Shown here one piece after another: positions 8,801-15,968 of a DNA stretch of 34,408 bases; position 1 is the first letter of the stretch; every line of letters begins with the position of its first letter. A program made the translations under genes and the position numbers. Source of the DNA: Verrucomicrobiia bacterium (GTDB lineage Bacteria > Verrucomicrobiota > Verrucomicrobiia > Limisphaerales > DASXHY01); NCBI GenBank assembly GCA_035629175.1, contig DASPIL010000055.1:1-34408 (forward strand), written 5' to 3'. A model generated the notes under the pieces. The model ran no database searches. It saw nothing but the letters and a program-made list of their open reading frames with translations, and was not told where the DNA came from.

Positions 8801-9984
8801 TCAATATCGGCGGCTGGTTCCTCAGCGATTCGCAAAGCGACCTGAAGCGCTATCGCATTCCTGACAATACGATCGTTGCCGCGGGTGGATACCGTGTGTT
8901 CTATCAGAATCAGTTCGGCGGGACGGACGGCGACAACGAGGAACCCCCGTTCTTCACATTCAACTCCGCACGCGGGGACTCAGCGCACCTTTCACAGGCC
9001 GACGCTGCGGGGAACCTTGGCGGCCTGCGCAGCACCGTCAGCTTCGGAGCGGCCCCGAATGGCATTTCGTTCGGACGCTTTCAAACGAGCGTCGAAACCG
9101 AGTTCGTAGCAATGAGCCAGCGGACGTTTGGGGTCGACAATCCCGCAACCCTGCCGCAATTCCGCAGCGGAACCGGGGCAAGCAATGCGTATCCGCTTGT
9201 CGGTCCCATCGTGATCAGCGAAATCATGTATCATCCGGAAGTCGAGACCGACCCTGGCAACCATCATGAATATATTGAACTGCACAACCTCAGTGACAGT
9301 CCTGTCGCGCTCTACGATCCAGCGCATCCAGGCAACACCTGGCGGCTGGCAAACGCCGTCGAGTTTTCATTCGCAAGCGGAACCGTGATTTCAAACCGCG
9401 GCACGCTGACGGTCGTGGGATTCAATCCCGCGGCAGATGCCACTGCGCTTGCCGCGTTCCAGGCGGAATACGGGCTGGTGGGGCCGCTCACAGGTCCATT
9501 CAGCGGCCGTTTGAACAATGCCGGCGAATCGGTAGAACTCTGGCGGCCCGATGCGCCTCAAACCCCGCCGCATCCGGACGCGGGTTTTCTTCCGTTAATA
9601 TTGGTCGAACGGGTGGTGTACTCCGACGCGGGCGGGTGGCCGGCAGCCGCCGATGGTATGGGACCGTCATTGCACCGTCTCGTTGCGAACCATTTTGGGA
9701 ATGATCCCTTCAACTGGATCGCGGCACCCGCCTCGCCCGGGCTTGGTCATGTCCCGATCGATCCGCCAATTGCCACAGCCCAGCGTTCAGGCAACGAAAT
9801 TCATCTGATGTTCACAGTGTCGCCCGGCCATGGCTACCAGGTTCAATGGAAGGAACGTCTCACGGATCCGTCATGGACTCCCTTGGGAAGTCCAATCATT
9901 GCGAACACAGCTCAGTTGCTGGTCACCGACACAATTATTTCGCAAATTTCCGGCCGGTTTTATCGGCTGGTTCTCGTGCCCTGA
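2869..9984 (+). CDS. Giant secreted CotH / lamin-tail domain protein
   Basis: A 2371-residue exported protein with a signal peptide ending near residue 31 (IALG-Q). Domains in order: an N-terminal beta module with NYDDGFVAWINGIEVARS (about 30-210); two Ig-like repeats sharing F(N)xPVSGV(D/E)ASDxxxN (about 218-315 and 318-415); lamin-tail domain 1 (from about 421, INEF...DWIELHNRG); a chitobiase C-terminal-like module (about 579-650, RYTLDGSEPTPSTG); a CotH kinase-like domain (about 719-1130) with YMPWDGENIL, D994 and E996 being the likely metal/nucleotide residues; a second chitobiase-like module (about 1140-1225, YFTTNGSDPR); then seven more lamin-tail domains starting near 1225, 1385, 1525, 1662, 1812, 1951 and 2114; and a C-terminal module ending RFYRLVLVP. 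CotH proteins have an atypical kinase fold, and spore CotH phosphorylates coat proteins. The substrate here is unknown. Monocistronic by layout. Confidence 0.9.
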   Translation: MITPLRSLILRFLHFATVSLFLAIANVIALGQVTETWIPTGSTWRWRKGTNEVSTPASLWRNTVFGDGSWPLGVAPFHYGNNGSTGDDGITDGTILTDMRTRYRCVFLRRTFSITNMAEISGVRLVANYDDGFVAWINGIEVARSFFTNASPLYTHVASGSHEAGTAVTFTIGLPPGNYLVNGNNALTIQAFNQSLSGSSDFRIDARLEATRIDTTPLALANVEPSANSIVSSLSQATVTFNKPVSGVDASDFLINDQPASSLIGSPGTNRYTFVFAAPAPGLIHFAWNEAHGITGLGAEAFDPAGANAAWNVTLVDTAAPVISDTTPVASAVVSQFSQVEVRFNEPVSGVEASDLRLNGQIANGVSGSDSGPYVFQFQQPAVNGTMTFSWAPAHGIRDVTSNSFAGGSWSVILNTTLSHGDIVINEFVAGNTTGLIDENSTQQDWIELHNRGAQAVNLLGWSLTDDPEVPGKWTFPARVISPGEYLVVFASEKDRRAPTGTNRFHTNFKLNLFGEYLALFNPEYPRQPVSVLEPEFPEQRNNYSHGRNAADAWRYYQTPTPGAANGESPIFGIAAPPHFTIPRGIFNQPFQLALTSAPGGVIRYTLDGSEPTPSTGFIYSQPLNITNTTLVRAITVAPGTLPSRTVTHSYLYLGSVLSQPANPPGFPSTWGTSQSFPTPNVPADYAMDLDPIRLNPLNPASALDPEKLARYEKGIRELPVVSLVLRRDDMFGAGGLYPNSSSGNKASNEKSCSVEMILPDGSSAFAVSAGIDLHGNASRDPFKNPKHGFKLNFKGDYGETTLEYRLFTDSPAEKFDDLILRPDFGVSWRHWSDSPDDPLGAMQRTRASPTRDAWMKEAFRDMGNPASYTRYFHLMINGLYWGVYDFTEQPTGQFGENYLAASTNGYDIYDQGGVTTTAGGNSAAYNTMLGISNLGDNSNYERMKQYLDVTCYADYMLLCFYCGAQDWGTAKNWFAIRARIPGPAGTFKYMPWDGENILLDSHINRVPGAQGDVPSGLHLKLDDNPQYRLDFADRVHKHMIAPDGALTPEANVARWQKWEAVLDAPIVAESMRWGDYRRDVHPYQNGTFQLYTRESHWLAENERVVNTYVPTRHATVMNQLRAAGLYPAVEAPEFRQNHIAGPVLGSRQAASGFIVAMHNPNPGTIYFTTNGSDPRVAYSGIVAPSAQAYSAPLTLNSTTILKARVLNGGTWSALNEATFTIAQLGVPLRITEIMYNPEGGDAYEFIELMNVGAQALDISLFSFDGITLTFPSGTSIPANGLLVLANSASPAAFATRHPSTPVFAYFGGSLMNSGERIALLDRGGNTVVAVHYDDEDGWPLAADGGGASAGIIEVAGDLSAPSNWQAIAGGSPGLPPQAAAAAEVVINEVMADNATAVGNGGGFPDWIELHNTGASVVNLANWSLSDESAPRQYVLPATNLPPGGFLVIWCDSATNAPGLHTRFALSKSGETVSLFNSNTQRVDAVTLGLQLTDYSVGRINGDWVLTVPTPGGANESAALESQNHLTINEWLPNPLTGGQDWIELFNQSPASPVSLRGIYIQTSNTVARLGSLSFVSPNSFVQLFADERAGANQLDLKLSSEGGRIALLDAAGIQIEEVSYSAVAEAVSQGRLPDGSQNVASFPASVSPGAGNYTLTYTGPTLNEILGRNDHAVLSPWDTYVDFIELRNPAASPVSLDGMALARSVAIAERWTFPAGTTIAANGYIVVWCDSSRSASTSSGGALNTGFSLPGEGARVYLFNGSGQIVDDLAYGFQVEDRPIGIVGGQWQLLNTPTPGTVNSAAAALGPVAGLRFNEWMAAPVLGYDWFEIFNSNALPANISGLYVTDNPSISTLTNSPLPALSFIDGRDWIQLFASNGDETGPQHTRFALSANGETLGLYNTNLTLIDSLHFGVQASGISQGRLPDGGTNVVSFVNTASPAAANWLPLESVVINEILSHTDAPLEDAIELHNTTANPVNIGGWFLSDSQSDLKRYRIPDNTIVAAGGYRVFYQNQFGGTDGDNEEPPFFTFNSARGDSAHLSQADAAGNLGGLRSTVSFGAAPNGISFGRFQTSVETEFVAMSQRTFGVDNPATLPQFRSGTGASNAYPLVGPIVISEIMYHPEVETDPGNHHEYIELHNLSDSPVALYDPAHPGNTWRLANAVEFSFASGTVISNRGTLTVVGFNPAADATALAAFQAEYGLVGPLTGPFSGRLNNAGESVELWRPDAPQTPPHPDAGFLPLILVERVVYSDAGGWPAAADGMGPSLHRLVANHFGNDPFNWIAAPASPGLGHVPIDPPIATAQRSGNEIHLMFTVSPGHGYQVQWKERLTDPSWTPLGSPIIANTAQLLVTDTIISQISGRFYRLVLVP

Positions 9985-10057
9985 TTGCGATCGTTCACGG
10001 CGCAGCTTGCCGAACGTTCAGCTTGAAAGAGGGTGATGGGTTATTGATGCTGCACGC

Positions 10058-12196
10058 ATGATGAAAAAGGCGTTTCTCAGTTTTCTCGCGCTGTCCTTCC
10101 TCCTGCTCGCGAGTTGCACCCGAACCACGCCAGGCCTTGTAGTTCCCCTGTCCGCACTTGCCGGCTCCTCGACAGACCTCGCCGATAATCATCTCTGGCT
10201 CGAGGAAGTTGCTGGCGCCCCCCAACTGGAATGGGTGAAGGAGCAAAACGCACCGACCGTGAAGGAACTGGAAGGAAACCCGCGATTCGCACCAACCCGC
10301 GAACGGCTCCTGACCATTCTCAACTCGCGCGAGCGGATTCCGGGAATCTCCAAGCGCGGCCCTTACTATTACAACTTCTGGATGGATGAAAAAAATCCGC
10401 GTGGCCTTTGGCGGCGAACCACGCTGGAAGAATACCGAAAGGCAGAACCGAACTGGGAAGTTGTGCTCGATGTGGACCAGCTCGCCCGGGAAGAGAACGA
10501 AAATTGGGTTTGGAAGGGCGTGGATTTTCTCGAGCCCGAATTCGATCGCGGAATGGTGGCGTTATCGCGCGGTGGCGCCGATGCCACCGTACGCCGTGAG
10601 TTCGACGTCACGCGCAAGGAATTCATTGCCGATGGATTTACGCTGCCTGAAGCCAAGAGTTACATCGCATGGCGCAATCGCGATGCGTTGTACGTGGGAA
10701 CCGATTTCGGGCCAGGCTCGTTGACACATTCAGGTTACCCGAGAGTTGTAAAGGAATGGTCCCGAGGAACTCCGCTCACGGCGGCAAAATTGATCCGCGA
10801 AGGACAGGCTGAGGATATGCTCGTCCACGCGGAAGTCGTGCATGATCACGGACGCGTTCACGAGTTCATCGTCCGGCGCCCCACCTTCTTCACCGATGAG
10901 ACTTTCCTTCGAGTGAATGACGCGTGGGTGCGGCTCGACAAGCCTGCGGATGCTGAAGTATCAACGTTCGACAATTTCCTGCTGCTCCGCCTGCGTCAGG
11001 ATTGGAATCTTGAGGGCACCCGCCATTTGGCGGGATCATTGCTCGCCTGCGATCTTGCGAAATTTCTGGAAGGTAATCGGCAGTTCACGACGCTTTTCCA
11101 GCCTGATGCGCGAACGTCGCTGGCCGGCTTCAGCGCCACACACCGCTACATTATTTTGAACGTGATGGAAAACGTCCGCAGCCGGCCTTCGCTGCTGCGC
11201 CCGGCGGAAGGCGCGTGGACGCGCACAGCCCTGCCCGCGCCTGAATTTGGAACCGTATCGGTGAGCGGCGAGGAGCCCAACGAGTCCGACGCATACTTCA
11301 TGAGCGTCTCAGATTTTCTGACGCCGTCCACGCTCTACCGTGGCGTGGCGGGCACGGAGGAGCTGGAAAAACTCAAGGCCCTCCCGGCCTTTTTCAATGC
11401 CGAAGGACTTCACATCGAACAATTCACCGTCACATCCAGGGACGGCACCCCCGTCCCTTATTTCCAGGTCAGCAGAACGAACCTTGTGCTGAGTGGCACC
11501 AATCCCACGTTGTTATATGGGTATGGCGGCTTTGAAATTTCGTTGCGCCCGGATTACAACGCAGGAGTCGGGTCCGCCTGGCTGGAGAGCGGCGGCGTCT
11601 ACGTCCTCGCAAACATCCGTGGTGGTGGCGAATTCGGCCCCCCATGGCATAACTCTGCGCGAAAACAGAATCGTCAGCGCGCCTACGATGATTTCATCGC
11701 TGTTGCCGAAGACTTGGTGCGCCGCAAAGTGACATCGCCGCGCCACCTCGGCATCCAGGGCGGATCGAACGGCGGGTTGCTGATGGGAGTGATGTTGACG
11801 CAGCGGCCAGACCTGTTCGGCGCGATTGTTTGCCAGGTGCCGCTGCTCGACATGCGCCGCTATCACAAGCTGCTTGCGGGGGCGAGCTGGATGGATGAAT
11901 ACGGCGATCCCGACAAGCCTGAGGAATGGGAATTTATCAGCCGTTATTCGCCTTACCAAAATATTCGGCCCAACGTGGACTACCCCCGCGTGTTGTTCAT
12001 GACCTCAACCCGCGACGATCGCGTTCATCCCGGACACGCGCGGAAAATGGTCGCGCGCATGAAGGAACAGGGGCATGACGTCCTGTACTACGAAAATATC
12101 GAAGGCGGCCACGGCGGCGCTGCGAACAATGAACAACGGGCCTACATGCTGGCGCTTGCATACACGTTCCTCTGGCAGCAACTGCAAGGACGTTGA
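10058..12196 (+). CDS. Prolyl oligopeptidase family serine peptidase, lipoprotein
   Basis: A 712-residue S9-family peptidase that cleaves short peptides, classically after proline. The N-terminus is a lipoprotein signal with lipobox LLASC (Cys20), so it should be membrane-anchored outside the cytoplasm. A beta-propeller-like region spans roughly residues 50-430. The alpha/beta hydrolase part follows: YGYGGFEIS (oxyanion region), LANIRGGGEFGPPWH, the nucleophile elbow GGSNGG with Ser570, the acid in TSTRDDRV (Asp653/654) and His685 in GGHGG. All catalytic positions look intact and the length matches active POPs. Two adjacent ATGs start the frame and either fits. It begins 73 bp after the giant CotH gene on the same strand and converges on the next gene with only 15 bp between stops. 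Prolyl-specific versus oligopeptidase B-like specificity cannot be decided here. Confidence 0.92.
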   Translation: MMKKAFLSFLALSFLLLASCTRTTPGLVVPLSALAGSSTDLADNHLWLEEVAGAPQLEWVKEQNAPTVKELEGNPRFAPTRERLLTILNSRERIPGISKRGPYYYNFWMDEKNPRGLWRRTTLEEYRKAEPNWEVVLDVDQLAREENENWVWKGVDFLEPEFDRGMVALSRGGADATVRREFDVTRKEFIADGFTLPEAKSYIAWRNRDALYVGTDFGPGSLTHSGYPRVVKEWSRGTPLTAAKLIREGQAEDMLVHAEVVHDHGRVHEFIVRRPTFFTDETFLRVNDAWVRLDKPADAEVSTFDNFLLLRLRQDWNLEGTRHLAGSLLACDLAKFLEGNRQFTTLFQPDARTSLAGFSATHRYIILNVMENVRSRPSLLRPAEGAWTRTALPAPEFGTVSVSGEEPNESDAYFMSVSDFLTPSTLYRGVAGTEELEKLKALPAFFNAEGLHIEQFTVTSRDGTPVPYFQVSRTNLVLSGTNPTLLYGYGGFEISLRPDYNAGVGSAWLESGGVYVLANIRGGGEFGPPWHNSARKQNRQRAYDDFIAVAEDLVRRKVTSPRHLGIQGGSNGGLLMGVMLTQRPDLFGAIVCQVPLLDMRRYHKLLAGASWMDEYGDPDKPEEWEFISRYSPYQNIRPNVDYPRVLFMTSTRDDRVHPGHARKMVARMKEQGHDVLYYENIEGGHGGAANNEQRAYMLALAYTFLWQQLQGR

Positions 12197-12211
12197 ACGG
12201 CCACGAAGCGA

Positions 12212-13609
12212 TCACCCGCGAAATCCGAACAGGCGTTTGGCCTTGATCACATCGGCGATCGCAGGTGGAACGTGCTTGTCCCATGAGGGGTCATTCGCCT
12301 GGATGAGCTTGAGAACGTCACCCGAGTAAACGCCGAGAACGGAGGGATCGTAGTTCTCGATTCCCACAATCATTCTGTTCGCGATCAGGTGCTGAAGCAG
12401 GTGGGTCAAATGTGGCGGCACTTCGATGTTCTGCAACGTGGTTAGTTTTCCATCGCGGTCCAGCGATGGATAGACGAACAGCTTTACTCCGTTACGGAAC
12501 AGTTGGCCAAACGACTCGAGCACGCCGCCCGGCATGCCCGTATAGAATTTCTCGTCAAAGATGTCGCGCAGCCGCACCAGCCCGAGGGGCAGCCCGATTG
12601 GCTTTTGTGTATAGCGCGACAGGTAGGCGACCAGACGGTGGTAACGGAGGAAATTTGAAAGCAACACCGGGAGGCCGAGAGCGCTTAGCGCATCCACCCG
12701 CTCCAGAAAATCCGCATGATCAATCTCATCGCCGACCTGCAGCTGTCGCAGAGTGATTTCCAGGATGACGATTGGCGTCTCGCCCTCAAGCGATGGTTCG
12801 CGGCTGAACTGTTCCTGTGAACGTTGCAGCATGTCGAGCATCGGTGTGGTGAGCGGACGAAAGCTGCCGCGCTGAACCAGCACGGGCTTCTTGTAGAGCA
12901 CCTCGCCCCATTGTGCGGCCTCGCCCGTTCCGCTGAACATTGCCGCCTCCGTAAGGTCCTGCTTCACCAACTGCAATGCCATCAAGCGATTATCCACGCC
13001 GTCGAATGCGGGACCTGAAAACCGGATCATGTCCACCTCGACCCGTTCCCAGGTGAGGTTATCAAGCAGCGATCGGATTAGCGCCGCGGGATCGCTGTGA
13101 TGATAGAAGGTCCCGAAGATGAAGTTCACGCCGATGATCCCAAGCGCCTCCTGCTGCCGCGCGCTCTCGCGGTCGAGCATGCGTACGTGGATCACAATCT
13201 CTGACGGCGGTGAATGCGGCTCCGTCTGGAATCGGATGCCCATCCATCCATGCCCGTCTTCGCGCCGTGTGTAACTGCTCGTCGCAACTGTATTCGCGAA
13301 TGCGAAGAACGCAGTGCGATCGCCCCGCGCCTTTTCCAGGCGTTGCACGGCGAGCGCATATTCGTATTCCAGCATGGAACGCAATCGCTGGCGGCTGACA
13401 TAGCGCTCCGCGGGACCATAAATGGCGTCGCTGACCGCCATGTCATAGGCGGAGATAGTTTTCGCCACGGTCCCCGACGCGCCGCCCACGCGGAAAAACC
13501 AGCGGGCGACCTCCTGCCCCGCGCCAATCTCGGCAAAGGTTCCATACCGCTTTGCATCCAGGTTGATGCGCAAAGCCTTTTGATCGGTGCTCAGGACGTC
13601 GCGAGCCAT
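12212..13609 (-). CDS. Conserved cytoplasmic protein of unknown function
   Basis: A 465-residue protein without signal peptide or membrane span, starting MARDVLSTDQKALRI. The N-terminal part (KRYGTFAEIGAGQEVARWFF, then GGASGTVAKTISAYDMAVSD) is glycine- and charge-rich in a way typical of a strongly conserved family. From memory, close relatives occur in cyanobacteria, planctomycetes and proteobacteria and carry inconsistent database labels such as adenylyltransferase. I see no Walker, HxGH or other nucleotide-binding motif to support those. Later segments are GHGWMGIRFQ, VIHVRMLDRE, ALGIIGVNFIFGTFYHH and IENYDPSVLGVYSGDVLKLI. Genome context (POP on one side, DUF72 protein divergent on the other) gives no clue. 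Real gene, function open. Confidence 0.85.
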   Translation of the reverse strand: MARDVLSTDQKALRINLDAKRYGTFAEIGAGQEVARWFFRVGGASGTVAKTISAYDMAVSDAIYGPAERYVSRQRLRSMLEYEYALAVQRLEKARGDRTAFFAFANTVATSSYTRREDGHGWMGIRFQTEPHSPPSEIVIHVRMLDRESARQQEALGIIGVNFIFGTFYHHSDPAALIRSLLDNLTWERVEVDMIRFSGPAFDGVDNRLMALQLVKQDLTEAAMFSGTGEAAQWGEVLYKKPVLVQRGSFRPLTTPMLDMLQRSQEQFSREPSLEGETPIVILEITLRQLQVGDEIDHADFLERVDALSALGLPVLLSNFLRYHRLVAYLSRYTQKPIGLPLGLVRLRDIFDEKFYTGMPGGVLESFGQLFRNGVKLFVYPSLDRDGKLTTLQNIEVPPHLTHLLQHLIANRMIVGIENYDPSVLGVYSGDVLKLIQANDPSWDKHVPPAIADVIKAKRLFGFRG

Positions 13610-13721
13610 GGCTGAAGTATTTGCGTGAACGTCTCGTGACGCCAGTCTGGAAAGCGCCGGGACACCCGGTTTGACTCCCCACTGCGCCGCGGCGTTCGCT
13701 GAACGATCTTAATGTGTCGTT

Positions 13722-14546
13722 ATGAATCCTATTTACATCGGCACGAGCGGGTGGATTTATAAAAGCTGGAACAAGACGTTCTATCCTGATGACATTCGTT
13801 CGCGCGAGCACCTGGAATTCTATGCGACGCAGTTTCCAACGGTCGAGATCAACGCCACGTTCTACCGCCTTCCAACGCTTCCAATGATCAAAGGATGGCA
13901 TCAACGGGCTCCACGAAATTTTCTCTTCGCAGTGAAGGGCAGCCGCTTCATCACTCACATGAAGAAACTTGCCAACCTGAACGGCGGATTGAACAAGTTC
14001 ATCCGCCGTATCCAGCCGCTGAAGGAGCACCTCGGGCCCGTGCTTTGGCAACTTCCGCCAAACCTCGGATACCATCCCGAACGCCTCGATCGGTTCCTGG
14101 CGAAAACTTCAAGATCGATGCGCCACGCGGTGGAGTTTCGGCATCCATCCTGGTATCACGAAAGTGGAACGTTCGAAGTGTTGAAGAACCACAATGCAGC
14201 CCACGTGTCGCTCAGTTCCCAGGGCGTGCCAATGAACCTCACAACCACGGCAGACTTTGTTTACATCCGCTTTCACGGCCTCAAGCACGGTGCCGCGCAT
14301 GATTACACCCGCGACGAACTGAAGCCGTGGGCTGAGCACATCCGGCATGAAGCGCGACACGGGAGAACTGTGTTCGCCTATTTCAACAACGACCTGAACG
14401 TCCGCGCCCCCGGCAACGCCCGCATGTTGATCGAGATGGTTGACGACGTGCTGCCGCCAAAGGATGCGCACCCGCCGGGCTCACGGGCCCGCGCTCGAAA
14501 CGCGTCGCCTCTATTGAAGTCCACGGCAGCAACTCTCGATTGTTGA
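13722..14546 (+). CDS. DUF72 (YecE-type) protein
   Basis: A 274-residue protein with the DUF72 opening IYIGTSGWIYKSW followed by FYPDD, then VEINATFYRLP (about residues 45-55), FLFAVKGSRFITHMKKL, LGPVLWQLPPNL, AVEFRHPSWY and FVYIRFHG. These are the conserved stretches of the YecE/DUF72 TIM-barrel family. Its biochemical function is unknown, although AP-endonuclease-like barrels are structurally similar. Length is normal apart from a variable tail of about 30 residues after the barrel. No signal peptide, so cytoplasmic. It is transcribed divergently from the unknown 465-residue protein, with about 112 bp between starts. No terminator or gene was found in the 150 bp that follow, before the tRNA. 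Confidence 0.9.
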   Translation: MNPIYIGTSGWIYKSWNKTFYPDDIRSREHLEFYATQFPTVEINATFYRLPTLPMIKGWHQRAPRNFLFAVKGSRFITHMKKLANLNGGLNKFIRRIQPLKEHLGPVLWQLPPNLGYHPERLDRFLAKTSRSMRHAVEFRHPSWYHESGTFEVLKNHNAAHVSLSSQGVPMNLTTTADFVYIRFHGLKHGAAHDYTRDELKPWAEHIRHEARHGRTVFAYFNNDLNVRAPGNARMLIEMVDDVLPPKDAHPPGSRARARNASPLLKSTAATLDC

Positions 14547-14697
14547 ATGCAGAGAAAAGGTCTGGGTCGAAAATAGACCAAGACTGGATAGCGTCTGAGA
14601 TGGTACCCACTCAAGACGTGTACCCGCGAGGGTGACCACAGCGAAGAGGCGGAAGTGCGTTCTAGCCTTATTTTACACGGCTTTACTTCGTTTTAAA

Positions 14698-14773
14698 TGG
14701 TGGGTTGGCAGGGACTCGAACCCTGGACCAATGCCTTAAAAGGGCACTGCTCTACCAACTGAGCTACCAACCC
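14698..14773 (-). tRNA. tRNA-Lys (anticodon UUU), CCA encoded
   Basis: The minus strand folds into a complete cloverleaf of 76 nt. It has a 7-bp acceptor stem GGGTTGG/CCAACCC, T8-A9, D arm GCTC-AGTTGGTA-GAGC, anticodon stem GTGCC/GGCAT with loop CTTTTAA (anticodon TTT at positions 34-36), and a T arm containing GGTTCGAGTCC. Discriminator A73 is followed by an encoded CCA. UUU reads both lysine codons. It lies downstream of trpD in the leftward block, about 80 bp from its stop. Confidence 0.97.
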
Positions 14774-14854
14774 ACGTTCGACAAAATGCCGGAGCAAAAG
14801 CGCCGCGAAACCTAATCAACGGCGCGAATCCCTGCAAGCGATTTCCCGCTCCAG

Positions 14855-15904
14855 CTACGATGCCAATTCCGACAACTTCTCTCTCGCCCGGCCGCTGTCA
14901 ATCACGCCGGCCGCGGCATCCCAGCCGTCTGCAAGTGTTCGCGACCGGCCCGCGAGCATCAACGCGGCGGCGGCATTGAACAGCACTGAGTCGCGCTTGA
15001 GACCCCGATCCTTCCCATCCAATATCGCCCGCACAATCTCGGCGTTCGCCGCACGATCTCCTCCCGTGAGATCGGACAAAGTTGCCGCCTGCGGCGAGAA
15101 TCCTTCGGGCGACAGCGTCGAGCTCGTGAAGCCACGCTCCTGGTAGAACTCGGCCACGGTGTTGTCGCCGAGAATCGACAGTTCATCAAGATACGAATCC
15201 GGCGCTCCGTTCATGGACACTTTGCCGCTGACCACCATGGCGCGACGAACCCCGAGCCTTTGAAGCACCTGCGCCAGGGGTTCGCAGAGACTGGGCCGCG
15301 GGACGCCGACGAGTTGCGCTGTGGGACGAGCCGGGTTCAGCAAGGGTCCGAGAAAATTGAAGATCGTGCGTTGACCCCGGTCGGCACAAAGCTTTCGCGC
15401 AGGAGCAATGAAGCGGAAAGCCGGGTGGTAATTCGGTGCGAAGAAAAATGCAAAATTCCGCTCGGCCAGCGATTGCGCGGCCTCCGCAGGCGACAAATCA
15501 ATCCTGACCCCCAGCGCCTCCAATACATCCGCGCTGCCCGCCTGCGAGGTGATCGCTCGGTTGCCGTGCTTCGCAACGGCAATCCCCGCCGCCGAACAAA
15601 TAATCGCGACCGTCGTCGAGATATTGAACGTGTTCAGCCGATCCCCACCCGTGCCGCAGACGTCGAGGATTTCCCCGGAGCGAGTAGCTTCGCTCAAGGC
15701 GGGTTGGACCGATTTCGCGCGCAGGGCGCCGGCAAAAGCGGCGATTTCCTCCACGGTTTCGCCCTTCAATGCGAGGTCACAGAGAAACGCGGCTTTAGAG
15801 GCGGCAGGTTCCGCTTCGCTGACAAGATGATCAACGGCGGCTTCACATTCATCGGGACGCAAGTTTTCACCACGCGCCAGTCGTTCGCTGAAATGTTGGA
15901 GCAC
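14855..15904 (-). CDS. trpD: Anthranilate phosphoribosyltransferase TrpD
   Basis: Transfers phosphoribose from PRPP to anthranilate, the second committed step of tryptophan synthesis. With GTG 15904-15902 as start the protein has 349 residues, the normal TrpD length, and opens VLQHFSERLARGENL, matching the usual first helix. Upstream extension to 16057 lacks similarity and would overlap the MBL gene. The PRPP loop is CGTGGD (83-88), followed by TFNIST, AKHGNRAITSQAGSADVLEALG, and NFLGPLLNPA. The anthranilate/metal site segments look intact. No other trp gene is adjacent, so tryptophan genes are dispersed in this genome or the gene is a paralogue. It follows the MBL-fold gene by 64 bp on the same strand. 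No attenuator-like leader was seen. Confidence 0.93.
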   Translation of the reverse strand: MLQHFSERLARGENLRPDECEAAVDHLVSEAEPAASKAAFLCDLALKGETVEEIAAFAGALRAKSVQPALSEATRSGEILDVCGTGGDRLNTFNISTTVAIICSAAGIAVAKHGNRAITSQAGSADVLEALGVRIDLSPAEAAQSLAERNFAFFFAPNYHPAFRFIAPARKLCADRGQRTIFNFLGPLLNPARPTAQLVGVPRPSLCEPLAQVLQRLGVRRAMVVSGKVSMNGAPDSYLDELSILGDNTVAEFYQERGFTSSTLSPEGFSPQAATLSDLTGGDRAANAEIVRAILDGKDRGLKRDSVLFNAAAALMLAGRSRTLADGWDAAAGVIDSGRAREKLSELAS

Positions 15905-15968
15905 GCCGCGATTGTAATCACGACGCCCCTGACGCAAAGGCCAAAGTCTCGAGACTCCGATTGCTTCA

